Origin: Paramacrobiotus metropolitanus
Lineage: Eukaryota; Tardigrada; Eutardigrada; Parachela; Macrobiotidae
Reading direction: 5' to 3'
Length of the DNA stretch: 64,000 bases
Assembly (NCBI RefSeq): GCF_019649055.1
Contig: NW_026570223.1
Coordinates: forward strand, 2,666,001 to 2,730,000
The notes under the pieces were generated by a model. The model was given only the letters and a program-made list of their open reading frames with translations, made no database searches and was not told the DNA's origin. The stretch's first letter is position 1. Each line of letters opens with the position of its first letter. This document shows, in pieces, positions 1-13,388 of this stretch. The translations under genes and the position numbers were made by a program.

Positions 1-3000
1 CGCACACAAATATATCCATAATGTTATCAAACAATTATACACAACGGTAACAGCAAGACTAATAATAAAATAAGAGCTCTCGAATTTAACCCGCAAAACT
101 TACTGTTTCCAGCTTCATCAATGGCAGCAGAGATAGTTCCACTGGCATCGTCGTGATTGAGCAAGGCTAACAATTTGGCGCAACATTCACGAGCTGTCGC
201 TTCGGTGTGGCTTCTCGAGCCAAAAATGTACGCTACTACCGCCCGCTTGGCATTCGATAGATCCGCGGGATTTTTGTAGAATAGCTGTAAAAACCCGCAT
301 GCAGTCAAAATATTCTTTTGAGCACTGCAGTTAAATTACCTCTTCGTAATAATCTCCAAATTTCAGCCAACCGTCCCAGCAGTTTTCGGAAAGCTGCACG
401 GCGCTCGACAGTAACCGCTGTCCGTCTTCCGGCCTATAAAGAAAACGCCAAACTCATCAGAAATAACGCAAAATCTACCACACAAATCCAATTCGCTTGT
501 ACCTATCACGGTTAAGAACAATTAATCTGCAAATCGCGTCTGCACTCCACACCAGGACAAAAGCAGTTTAGCAATTCATGCAGTAGAACCATCAATTACC
601 TTAGCAGTTTCATAGCGACTTGACCACGCAGCGAGCCCAGTTCCGAGTTCATTTCTTTGGTGAAGTATGACGTCGTAACGCCTTCAATGGCTTCCAGTGC
701 CGAGAAGAGATCATCCCGATTCCCCGTCTGACTGAAGAGATCCAAGCAGGCCATCACATGGTTGCGGACCCGTTCGAAGCAGTCCACCAGCGGAACCACC
801 GGTAGTGTTTGAACACTGCTACGTAAAGTAAAAATGCCGTAAACTAATTAAGCAACCGATCACCCCACAGGCACAAGACGACACGGACACCCATTAACAT
901 ACATACCGGCTAAGAATTTCGACTGCGAAACGCGGCAGCTGCTGCAATCTGGCAGCCTTCGAAAAATTAAACAGATTCTGTGAGATCGTATGGATGGACA
1001 TGATCGGGAATGCGGTGAGGTTGTTGGTGATGTCCAAATTGTTACAGGCATGTGATACTTCGGTGGACAAGTTAATCACGTGGGTAAGGATTTGCGAGCG
1101 GAGATCTGTAATTTCTCCCCAGAAGCGCAAATCATCCCCAGAACTTGGCACACGCACTTTCCAGTTTTTCACCATATTTCGTAGCGAGCCAACGTGGTGC
1201 AGATTACACTGTTGTGCGCTGTGTAAAGCCTAAATATTGGTAAAAGAATAAAAACGCTACACCATACGATCATAGATTCATATTGAAATTATACTTACCG
1301 GTAAAATACCAAGCAACTCTTTCAGATCGCCGACACGACATGCCATCTGCAACATCGGAAACCATAAATTGTGATTATTATGATTTCCTACCATGTTATT
1401 CGACCTCATGGTCAGTATAAAGTCAAACGAGTTATGTGTAAAAAGTAACATACTTCAATAAGTGGACGATGTGCCATCGTTCCCGTTTTTGGCAGGTGAC
1501 GCCACATTTTGATACACATTTGCTGCAGTACATCAATTAACTTATCGACTCCTTCATCCTTGTAGGCTGACGGTGGGCTGTTCAAGCCTTCCTTCAGTAC
1601 TTTATGCATGGCATTATATGCTTTACAGAAACCGAAATTCAATTCTTCGCGAGGTGGACACTGTTTCCCAGCACTCTGCAGCAGAGCCGGTACCACGTCG
1701 AATAAATCCTGATGCCATGCGGCCTCCAGCGCCATCGATGGATTATTCAGCGCCTCGGAAACCGCGGTGTGGTACAGTGCTGGCCACATATTCAGCTGTC
1801 GCAGGATTTCCGCATAGCGTTCGGTCAGAATCTGCAGCTCACCAAAATGCGTATCCGGCGCTGACTTATCGCGGTACTCCACCAGGAACGTATCGATGGC
1901 TTTGTCATAGCTTTCTTTGGCATCATAGTACATTCCCTGGCGTTCAAAGCCCAATCCCGATCGAAAATCCGGCATCGGTCGCGGAACCTGGGGATCGGAT
2001 TTCGGTGTGATTAATCCACGCAGCTGCCAGACTGCCGCCATAAAATCATCTTCACCCAATGCCGAGTACATCCGCGCCAAGGATTCATCCGTCATCCACA
2101 GGGCCCCGCGGGCCAGCTGATTCATAGCAGCGGCAGGGTCATTATCGGACGGTGACTGTTGCAGAGCTTTATTGCCGCCCTTCTGATTCGGCACCAACAC
2201 GGGAGCCGGAATGGCCATCTCTTCTAACAAAAACACCGATCGATACCACAGATTTTGTCGCTCTCCCAAAAACATCACGGCCACTGGATGCAGCTTGAAC
2301 TGGGCGCCTTCGCACTTGCTCATGGCATCGAACATGGCCTGGATGGGAAAATGGGCCAAGTCCCGCTGTGCCTGGTGGGTATGCTGCATCAAGTAGGCTC
2401 TAAAAAACAACCAAATCAGAACAGTTTGTAGCTCGAAATCAACTACTTCATAAAAGCTTCTAAAAATTCTCTTTCACACTTAAACCTAAACAAATTTTGT
2501 ATCGCAAAAAGACGCTCAGCATATCAGTGCCTGTTTATATTAAAAAAACATAAGATTCGGACATACTTGAAAGCGCCCACAATTTCTTCTTTTTGCTCGC
2601 CCGTTAAAATCTTCCAAATTTGCGGCATCAGAGCCGTCCAAACATCATGCGCCAGTTGATTTCGGGAGTTACACAGCTGATACACTCCCTCCAATAGTGT
2701 TCGCGCCGAAGCGGCTTTGGTCATCTCGTTCAATTTGTACACCTTCTCAACCAATACACCCACCGAAAGCGACTTCATCTTCGGTGTTTCGTCCATTAGT
2801 GAATCAACAGTGCCATTGTCCGAACAACTTTCCGAGAAACTCTCATTCAAATTCGCCTTGTCGCGTTGGTTTGCCGTTCCTGTCTGCAAAGCCGACGCAT
2901 CTGGTACACTGGCCGTGACAGACTGAATAGTTTTTCCATTTGCAATGGTCACACCGCTGTCGATATTGTTGGCAACGTCCAGGATGCTGTTGATGCAGAA

Positions 3001-6000
3001 TCCGATGTAATAGGTGTAACTGCACATATCCCAGTTAAAACCATTAAACAGACAGGTCAGGCGATCGTAGAGATGCTTAGGATAATCGTTGTTGTAGATG
3101 GTGTAGAACTTTTTCCGCCACTCTGGATCCGGGTGTCGTAGGCCATACATATAGGAATTAAACAAACGCTGCTGCAGGTCCAAAATACGCTTGTCATCCG
3201 ACAAAGCAATCTTGTAAATCAAGTTGGTGTACTTCGTCTGTAGATCAATTTCGTCTGGAAATTTACGCTCCAGCTGAACTTGCAGCTTCAGGATCAGTGC
3301 TGTAACATCAAATAAGCGGTCAATTAAAGCAAAATTAGCCCACATAAAAAACTTGGATGTTCCACACACGTTATTATTCACATTATTTTGATCAAATACG
3401 GTATATGAAACGTACCGGACAAGTCCTTGTGCGACAACGTCTGCACATCTTCCGGGGGAGGCGGCAAGGCCGGCGGCATAATCGGTTCGTTAACGACATC
3501 CTTCATATTTTTCTTCTTCTTTTTCTTTACATCCACGGACGACGGCTCACTTTCCGACCTTTCCTCATTCTTTTTCTTTTTGGTTTTCTTGGTCGGCACA
3601 GGCACGGGCAGAACTGGCGCAGCCTTCATGGCTGACAACGAAATGGGTTCCGGCTGTTTCTCTACTGCCGTCAACCAGTCGTCGAATATCTGAATTAACG
3701 CCCTATGCACTCTGACATCCGTACCGCGACTGATTAAGTCGTTCATAATCTGCACTATCGACTGTCGATGGGAATTTCCTGAGGTGGAATCAAAGAACTT
3801 GGGCACTTTAATGATATCCAACACAATCACCACCAATTCACCCGACGCCAACCCATCCTGGGTCTGGGCTTGTTGTCCGCTGCTTTTAATACCCAGATGC
3901 TCATCCGTGATCTTCTTGGCACAGTTGACAATCATCGTAAGAAAACGCTCGAGAATGGAAGGAACATGCTGCATGGTGGCTTTTAGCAGCATCAGGGTGC
4001 AGAAAATGTGAATCGGGTGTCCCGGTGTGGTTTTCTCGTACTCACCAAGGCCCTCGTGGATGGTCTTGATAATGTGGGAGTACAAACTTTCCAGCTGAGA
4101 AGGAAGGTTGCGTTGCGACGGGTCACCGGGCCAGGTCTCGCAGAGTTTTGATACCAACTGATTCATACACTTGGCGATGCGAGCGTTGTACTGGTGCATC
4201 ACTTTCTGCAGACTGGGAGAAAGATCATGGATCACATTTAAACAATGCGAGCGCATGAGGATGGGAACGAAATAAGTTAACGTTTCCAGGGCCAAACAAA
4301 TTCCCGACACATTACTCGATGCAGCCTACAATTACAAATGCAAAAAACCATAAGTCAGAAATCAGAAGTGTAAAAAAAGTTTCCTTAATAAAAATACCTG
4401 TCCTCCTTGGTCGGCGGTATTGTGTTTCGCCGCTTGATCGGGATTGAGGACTTTATCCAGCCACTGCAGCTTGACATCGGCGGTGGAATACATTTCCTTC
4501 TTCATAAAGAACTTAAGGATTCGGATACACTTCCTTCCAAACGATTCCATCGGGTTTGTCTCACCGAACATGAAGGACAATCGCAATAAAATATTGGCAA
4601 TACTGTCTGCCATCTTCTGATCCAAAGGCTTATCATCTTTCGGCAAGGGGACCATACTTGGCCGCCGCTTCGGTACATTTTTGTGTGTACCACCGAAGAG
4701 GCCCTCCCCGTCTGCGCCGTCCACATCGACTCCCTTCCGTATGGCTTCCCAGTGCACAATACATTCCAACATTTCCACAGCTGTCCGCTTTAACTCGATC
4801 TGGGTGGTCGTGACCAAGCCAAACTTCTGCGAATTCTGTACCATAATCCCAATAAAATGTCCTCGATAATTATACAGCGCCAGATGATGCCGCACTATTG
4901 CGGAAAAAATCACAGAATTATTCGACAAGTTAGACATATCGTCCGTTACATATCGCCGGAGGAACCTGCAGCATAACATCGCGCCATCCGTCGTGCGGCT
5001 GATCATATTCGGCAAGAGAATGTCAATTGCAGATTTATTCGATCCCCGTTCCATCATTCCACCAGTAAACAGGCTCCGCAAAATCGTCATGTAAAAGGAT
5101 TGGGGAATAGTATACCGAATGGAAATTTGGGCTAACAAATTTTGAGACTGAAAAATCGTTCCCACATCAATCTGAATATGTTCCTGCTCTCTTTTTTGAA
5201 GCAATCCACAAGCTACCAAGCAGAAGCGAGCCAGCAGCTTGTCCTTTTCCACTTTCGGTTCCGGAAAATAATTTTCTCCTTGCTCGGTGAACAGTGCAAA
5301 CAGCTTTAGTATGGAGACACGCAGAATATCCGACAGTTTAAGCAAAAATTCCATATTCAGCAACGCGTCCACGGTGATACTGATAAGGTTACCTTGTGCA
5401 GCACCTGCAGTAGCCGTCTTTGAGGTGTCATTAATCATCTGATCCGCAGTGGGCTGCATAAACTGCTGCTTCAATACCGGCTGTATAATCAAATCACAGA
5501 TTTCCGACAAATATTCATCACTGTACTTTCGTTGCTTCACCAACTCCAGCCATTTAAGGAACATTTCGCGGCGATGTTTCGGCGAAAGACTCAGAACAAT
5601 GTGACACTCTACAAACTGCCGCCAACGACTTCCTTCCGCGATCGATCGCGACGAATGCCGTGTCATTTCGAAAAGGGCATCAAAATCTTCTCCATGCATG
5701 CGAACATTCAGCATCAGGAGTACCAGAAACTTCACAGACAACTCCCACGTGTCATGATGTTGATTGGCAGTGTTCCGCAATTTAGCATGATACGACGGAT
5801 TATTCCAGACTGAGCGTAGGAGCCCAATAATTTCCTGATTCGCAATTAGCCACTGTGGATCGCGTTTGGTCAGCAAGTAGAGAATCCGGACACCAACCGA
5901 TAATCGTCGCCAGTTCGCTTCATAATCATCGCCAAACGTGATCAGCCGTACAATATAGGCTAACTTTCCGCTGGTTAGCTGTTGTTTCAACTCAGCCGCG

Positions 6001-9000
6001 AAATCATCCTTCCCCTTTAGCAGCTTCTCAAAGAATTCAGTCCATTTTGGAGTGAGAATCCTGTCTTCCGCGAAAAATAAGTCCACCACCATCGCACCGT
6101 ATCCAGTCAGGTATCCCGATAACGCATTTGTTAGCTGTCGTCCGTTCCGAGACATCAGCGTTTCTTCTGTTGTCGACACCAGGTCCACCAAATTAGAGAC
6201 ATACTTCTCCGGTTCCTTTGCCGTACGACGCAGTAAGGTTATCATCAGCGCACACTTCTTAACCCCATCGCAAATATGTGGTGTTTCTTTCTGTTCTTCC
6301 GATGCAATATCCAGACTGGGCTGCAGTGCTGCATACGTCATGGTAGCAAACTCATCCGTGAACAACTGCGGATATACGGTCTGCAAACGACTTAACCGGT
6401 CCGTCAGGTCCTTATTCCAGGATGCAGGATTCTTCAGCCTTTCGGAGCAAGAAGCGATATGGGCAGTCACCACATCCAGCCCGCTTTTGGAAAGCGATGC
6501 AAATTTTTTCAAACATTCTGTCGTAATGTCAAGAAGTTCTTCCGACCCTTGGGAGAGTGTATTGAAAAGCACCAGGTGCACAGCTGCAGAGATAGATGGC
6601 ACCGAGGCAAAGGTCGTCAGGAACTCTATAAACAGAGTGAAACCCTTAAAATTTTCAGAACAGCCAGTGTGAAGCACCGCATTTTTCAATGCGTTACAAA
6701 GACATTAAATCGCTTAAAACACTTTTACAACCACTATAAAGACTTACTAAACGCGGCTATTCGGAAGGGCAGAAAACTGACTGGATAATACTGATTAGGA
6801 TCGAAGCAAGGGTACGATTTTTGCAGCTTCTCATCTTCGCATATCACAAAATCCAACACTTCTCTGACTATTTCGTAATCTTCCGCCTTGTTCAGATCGT
6901 ATGCAACAACAGGAGGGGAGAGAGTCAAGAAGAACTCATTGGCCTCCAGCAGAGCAGTTTGATGAGCCATTTGATACGATTTCAGACTAGAAATTCCCTT
7001 AGGAGGAACGAATTCTATAAGGAGCTTTTTATGAGGCTCGAGGACGTCACCAAGAGGCTTATGCAGTGCTTCCGCGATAAATTTCAGGCCGTCCATTGCC
7101 TAGACATACAAATTACTCTTAAGAACACACCACAATTCGTGTCGTGTCCGTAATACTGTCACCGAGTGCTACAATCGTTTTAGATTCTTAACTCAAATAG
7201 TACAAAAGCGATTCACCTGTTTTCGTACATCATCCACCACACATATCGTATTCGGAATAAATTCTCGGATGATTTCCTGCAGGGCATGTTGCCGGAGATT
7301 TTGAATTTCCTGTGGTAAAGCGTCCAAGCCCGGCGGTTTCAATACCGTATTCAAGATGCGCTCCAATAACTTTTTTGCCTGATCGATGATCCCGTATGTC
7401 ATCTGAAACACACAAAAGTCAGACGACCAAAACATTACACCTATACTGCAACACACCTTCTGGAAACTATCCCGTAAAACAAACATAAGCGCGCGTGTAA
7501 GTAATGCAGACATTTCCATTGTCCACGTGCACGGCATGTAAACGACAAGTTTGTCCAGGCCAGACAGTCTGAAAATTCAAAAAAATTACAATGCAAACAA
7601 GATGCACTAGATAAAACATTCACACTTACGCTCCAGCTTTGCAACACCACGATTTGTCATAGCACAGTGAATGCAACTTCTCATACAGGTAACCGAGGTA
7701 CGGTAATCCCACACAATTTTTCAAATCCTCATACACTGCGTTCAGCGTTTCCAGAATCAACATAATTGCAGCGTTGGCCGTTTTACTGATGGCAGGTTCT
7801 TCTTGGCCCAGTACAAAAATTAAGGCGTCCAACATCACATATGGATCGATAGCATCGCCAGGATGCGAATTTCGAGGGGACCCGGCGTCAGTTTTACTTT
7901 CTGACTTGAAATCTGATTCAAAATACACAAATTACCGTTATCAACGCTTCGCTCCGGCATACATGTTAGAATTTTGCTATGTAGCCGTAAAAATCTTACT
8001 GTGCTGCTGAACGATTGCCATTAAACAGAAATGGCGAACCAATTTCGTTTTTAAAGGTACGGCAATCGGTTGGAAGTCTTTTGTAGCGCATGCCACCATC
8101 AGACCTTGCAGGCACATCTGAACAGCAAATCGGTTTTTCTCGTCCACACATTTCGGATACGGAGTGTCCAGATTGATGTTCTGGTGGACCACATATAACA
8201 TCCGCTTTTCACTGTGTCTGAAACTGTTGAAAACACCACTTTTATACAGTCAAACACGAAACCTGGAGGTAGCAGAAAGGTAACTCATTCGTCAAATGTA
8301 TCTTGGATGATGCAGCAAATTACCTAGGATGATGCAGCAAATTTTCTAACATCTGCATGTTTGTATCGGGTCTAATAATCCCCAACAGGAACGACTGCAC
8401 AATATTCCAGGCGGCACTTCGAATAGTGGGATCGATGGTGGGCTCCAGCAATATCTTATACGATTCTTCGATTAAACGGTACAACGGCAACTGCAGGGGT
8501 TCTTGTACTGGTTGTACCGCCTAGAGAAAAGAATATTTAAAAACAAACAAACGCGCAACTCCACAAAAAACAAATATGCGAAACTACGTTTCCTTTCATT
8601 TAATTTTCTTACAGCCTCACATTACGCAGCAAAAAGATTACGCCTTCAACAAAATCTCTTACCGGCATTTGCAGCGTTAGACAAGGTCCCAGCTCATCCT
8701 CCATCGTTTTGGGGTGCAGCGGCTGTGGTTCCCTGATAGCTTTCAAGGCGTGCCCACAAATCTTACCCAGAAACTTCAGCGCCGAAATTTGCATTTGGTT
8801 GCTACCAGTCATCATGATATTCCAAAGAGCCTTCATCAGGTCTTTTTTCACAGGCTCGAGCTGTTCATAAAGGTAGTCGCTCTGCATATTGTCGATGCTC
8901 AGTTCTAATGTACGAAGGCCCTGCGTTACGGATTGTGGTGCTCCCTGCATGGCAGTCAATATCGCCGGAGCCAGTAAACTAATGTGGGGCATCAAAGTGC

Positions 9001-12000
9001 TAAGCCGCACAGGTACAATTAAGCACAATTCGTTAAAGATGTCTCGGAAATTCGGTTTCTGTCGCTGACTATGGAAAGTACACAACACTTGGAGAATCAT
9101 CGGGAAATTTGGCAGGAAATCTTGGTATAATACTTCGTGCCCCCCGCCACCCATGGCTCGGAAGAATGCTCGGAACATAAGGAACAAATTAATTGGATCT
9201 CGTGCTCGCATGGCCAAATAAAACCCTTGCTGGAAGATCTTCTGCACCAGAGGCTTGAAGTACTGCTCGACTTCCTTAGGATACAGCGATACCGCACCGA
9301 ACAGGATTTTAAAAATCTGAAGAACGGAGGATGATACTTCCATTCCAGCTTCCGCCAGCTCCGGAAATCGAGGAATCGCCACGTCCAACATTGTGGTTGT
9401 TGTAATGCCCGAAAAGCCAGGGTACGGCAAAAGACAATTCAGCAATGCACTCAAAATTTGCTGGAGTTGATCATCCTGAAAAATACATTTTCAAGGCAAC
9501 TGTCAGTCATATTGATCAAATTATTCTCACTTTAAATAACTCCAAAAAGCGCCAAAATATATGCTGAAAGATATCCCGGTAGATGTCTAGAGGAAACTGC
9601 TTCATTGCGTCAGCAACGTGCTCTGTAAATTCCTTCTCCGATGGTCGTGCAGAGATGGAGGAGTTTGATTTCGAATGCGGGGGAATACCAACAACAAACA
9701 ATTCCGTTGCCTGAACACCGTATTTGCAGATTCGGGTGAATATCTTAAGATCCTCCGCTCGAATGTTGGGCTGGCCTTCCGCACCACATTCCCGGACGCA
9801 CCACAAAAATGTTTTAACGGCATTAAAAATGGCCCGTAAAAATCCGCGCTGCTCATGGAGATTCTGCGAGGCGTTATCAGTTAATTCCGTCGGCTCCACG
9901 GTTGAACCTTGTGCCAGTGCACTTTTAGCTCTGAAATATAACAGCATTAATTTCACAAGCAACCCAAAATTATGCTACTTCACTGTGTCATTCCTCTAAT
10001 TCTTACTTCGTTTTATATACAGGTAACGAGTATTTGACCATGACTTTTAACCGCAGACTGAGCATGCTGAAAATCTTCATAATAACACCCCGACACTCCT
10101 CCAGCTTATTTTCTTCGCGTGCTTTCTGAACCATGCTTTCGGAGAGGTTGGTGCTGACAGTCCGCAGAACGTTCATATGCAGCATTAATCCCAGTGTGCG
10201 ATCCGAAAAATACGAGATACACAAATCCGTCACTTGCTCGAATGTCGCGAACGACAAATTGCTGCGTAGGTAATGCAGTGCTTCCATTGCTATCGTAATT
10301 GCTGGTGCTCTGCAAAAACAGAATACCCATAGTTATCGCTAATACTAAGCAAGAATTTATCGTTTTGATTTACTTCAGCATATCTTTCGAGCCACTGGCC
10401 GAACCGACAAGAAAGTCCACATCAACCAGCTGCGGGATGTATGGAATCAATCCAGTTCGATAATCAGATCTGTCAAAAAATTATTAACAAACTCACAGGC
10501 AGCTATTCTAAATATCAAATACAAAGCAACGCATACTGAGCGATGAGTTTCAAAGCGCCGCACACATCTCTCCGTCCCCAAATGATTTCCTTCGGACAAA
10601 TTGTCAGCAGCTTGACAATGCCAGCGCCAATAATCGTAGCCTGGTCGGTTGATGGCTAATCCGAAAATAACAGTCCAACTCAAAATTTTCAAAACCTGTT
10701 GTTAATATCTGTGGACTGTGCTCACCATAAAATGTCTCACTACGTATGCGAAAAGTTGTGGCACTTTGCAGTAAGCTAACATAAATTCATGATACGCTCC
10801 CAGAACACGGGCTTGATCCAGAGATTCCGTTAACGACTGAATGTACTTCTCGATTCTGCAAAGAAAGGTTCATTTCAATATTGATTCTACTATTGCCAAC
10901 ACATCCCATTGCGAACATACTCTTCCGCGTTGAAATCCACTCGCAAGACAGTAACAATATCCTGTCCAAACTGGGGATACATTTCGACAATCTTCGGCCT
11001 GATATTCTGCTGCGTATACATTATAAGAAATATACTTTCGGCAAGGAACCGCAGCGAATTTGTGGCTTTTGGCAATACGAAAATCTGAAGAACAAGTTGG
11101 CGTTTTTATAGCTGAATGTTGCAGGAAGCGTCGCAATCTTCTTTGCTTACAGTATTAGGGTTGACGTTTGGTTCGTCCCGATTGGATCGTGTAATCTCCA
11201 CAGAGCAAAGCAACTGCTCAGCCAGATTATTAATATCGACAACATTGTCAGCAGTCAGGGGGATTTCGATATTGCCCAAATTCTTGATCTTTTCCACCAG
11301 GACAGGCAATTTTGCCCATCGCTTCAAGAGGTCCACAATGAACGAGCACAACTGCAGAACAGTAAAATGATCATCAATAGTGAAAGGAAATGCAAGTAAG
11401 TCTTTTAATTTACCAGCGGATTGGAAAATATAGCTGTGGGTGCCTGCTGCAAAGCACTGGAACGTGCTAATTTCACAATTTCCAAAATCAGTTTCAGACA
11501 AAGAATCCCAACTTCTTCGTTGTCAGCCTACAGCAACAAACAAATACAATAAACTGAACAAAACTTCAGACATAACAAACGACTTACTGCAATCAGAGGA
11601 ATAAGCTGCTTCAACAGTTCGTTATGCAGTGGTCTCGCAATTTCCAGTAGTGCCAGACGATGCACCAGACGCACAATCGTTCGTCGAAGGGCCTGCAAGC
11701 GTAGGGCAAAACATCTTTTAATGTTTCACGTTGTTGCATAAGCGACAACTCACATTCTGCTGATCCTCCTGAACAAATTTGGGCTGCAGACTGCTTAAGA
11801 TCTTGAAATTGAGATGGATAATTCGTTCTACGACTTGTGTAGTCACAAACGTCCCACTGATCGCCTGAAATTCAAATGCCCATCACAACCTCACAGACAT
11901 CAGATTTTTCAGTTCTCCATTACAATTTACACGCTAAATGGCAAAATTTTAATGTGATACATGAACGAAACCCTTTATCAATCACACTATCGCTGAACTG

Positions 12001-12460
12001 CCATACCTCAAAGCCATCCACAGCTTCGTCTGCTTCTGCCTGGCGGTCTTTGAAATCTATAGTTTACAATAACACAAGACGGGCAAATTTCGGGATTTCA
12101 CAATTAACATCAACTAAGTTGTAAGTTCTTACGGCACGTAAGAACTTACAAATGCGAATCTGGCAACCCGTATCGTAAATGTGCAGCAGAAATAAGTTGT
12201 AGGTACTAACTCAGAAGCGTAAGCTGCATTACACTAACAGTACTCGTGCGTTCTTCAGTGCGAACGTCTTAACTCTTACCTCGTTTGATGTCTGCCATTG
12301 CAACGACATGCAAGAACCAGGCTTTATTCAATGGGTGCGCCTCGGTCCACTGGATTGTTGCATGGCTCGGGGCGCTTGTGTCGAAGCTCGGGATGGGAAG
12401 AGCGGGAGGAAGACCCAGACTCGGATCTTGCTCCATTTTAATTGCTTCTTTACCACCCAA
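1..12460 (-). CDS. TRRAP: TRRAP/Tra1 scaffold, C-terminus beyond the left edge
   Basis: Pseudokinase scaffold of the PIKK family that recruits SAGA and TIP60/NuA4 acetyltransferase complexes to activators in the nucleus. Many minus-strand exons translate, in order, into the HEAT-repeat solenoid and most of the FAT domain; the last exon seen is 308-104. The largest exon (about 6689-4400) is open for 775 codons. Recognisable segments include GQGLRTLELSIDN-like heptads near 8.9 kb and YFTKEMNSELGSLRG near 0.66 kb. The kinase-like and FATC regions must lie beyond position 1. I chose the start at 12460 rather than the ATG at 12298 because the extra residues (LNKAWFLHVVAMADIKR) align with the vertebrate N-terminus, with exon 1 ending at 12280 and exon 2 at 12056-12007. 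An odd lysine-rich and proline-rich insert is encoded at about 3420-3600. No frame lesion was seen. The identity is firm; individual small exons are not all verified. Confidence 0.9.
12119..12151. repeat. Short perfect inverted repeat in TRRAP intron 1
   Basis: Two perfect 15-base arms (TTGTAAGTTCTTACG and its complement) flank a 3-base centre. It sits in the first TRRAP intron. No function is evident; it may be the remnant of a tiny foldback element. Confidence 0.75.
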
Positions 12461-13388
12461 TCGATCGCACTTTCAACTGACAGCAGCGATTAAGCACAAA
12501 GAAAGATCACCCATCACTAATATCGGAAAAACGGCTTAACTCAACCATGAAGCTTCATTATACCATTGGCGATAAAAAATGAATTACGGTACAAGTTAAA
12601 AAAATTAAACCTAAAAGTCAAAATTGCAACAGAGCTGGCTTAAAGAAAAGAATCGCTAAAATTGCATTAACGATTTCGCAAGTGCATCTGGCGACAGACT
12701 CTTTGTCGGTCCTACAGTCGGTTCACGGGTGGACCGAGGAAGCAAAATGAAGCATTCAAGAAGTCGGACATTGCATGACTGCAAACAGCAGAGTCGAGAT
12801 TTCAGTCGGACAGGCCTAACATGGTGCGGGCCATGCCGTTCGGAAACCGTGCAATGTTTTCAGCAGGCAAAAATTATCATATTCGCTGTTTACTGTTTAG
12901 CCGCTTTAGTTGAAGTTAGCATGTATTAAAGTCAAAGTAAGTTTATAACGCAGTTTGAAATTTGCTGCAGTCTTTGTTGACTCGTAGTTATTTCGTTTTG
13001 ATGTTACTTTTTTGGTAAGCGATAAAAGTCTTCTAAAAATCATCTGTTCGAATTAACAGTTTGTTGTCTGTGGATGACGTTGGAGGAGTGAGTACGCGTT
13101 AAAATCCTTTTGAGCTGCTTAAGTTTTTAACAGTAAGCTGTAAGTGTAAAGCACTTCGATTCTCCCAAATTCTGAGATTTTCAATCTGCACGCTCCGAGT
13201 TGTAAAAAATTTCTCTCGTTGTGCTTGCGTGGTGAGTGTGAGTTTCGGATTATTACAGAGTACAGACTACAGACAGTTGTTCATTTATTAGTAATTAGTC
13301 TAAGTTATAACATAATGGTAAGTGCATCGAAGAGTTCATCTCGAGATCATCCGTCGCAAGGCGATCTGGAGCCGAAAGCTCGCGGACC
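12461..13388. promoter_or_regulatory. Shared divergent upstream region of TRRAP and the Alba gene
   Basis: About 0.9 kb separate the divergently oriented TRRAP and Alba start codons, so both promoters must lie here. No TATA box or convincing coding frame is visible. Short open frames near 12.73-12.93 and 13.22-13.49 kb look like chance; the second contains an ATG immediately followed by a donor-like GTAAGT at 13316, so a 5' untranslated exon is possible. Confidence 0.5.

Noticed and set aside
318-515. Plus-strand open frame of 65 codons
   Set aside because: It is antisense to a TRRAP exon that continues the FAT-domain alignment with good splice sites.
3427-3693. Plus-strand frame with a run of phenylalanines and a serine-rich N-terminus
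   Set aside because: It is the complement of the lysine-rich TRRAP insert; no independent evidence.
6052-6672. Plus-strand 206-codon open frame
   Set aside because: It is the shadow of the long TRRAP exon, without a domain or codon evidence of its own.
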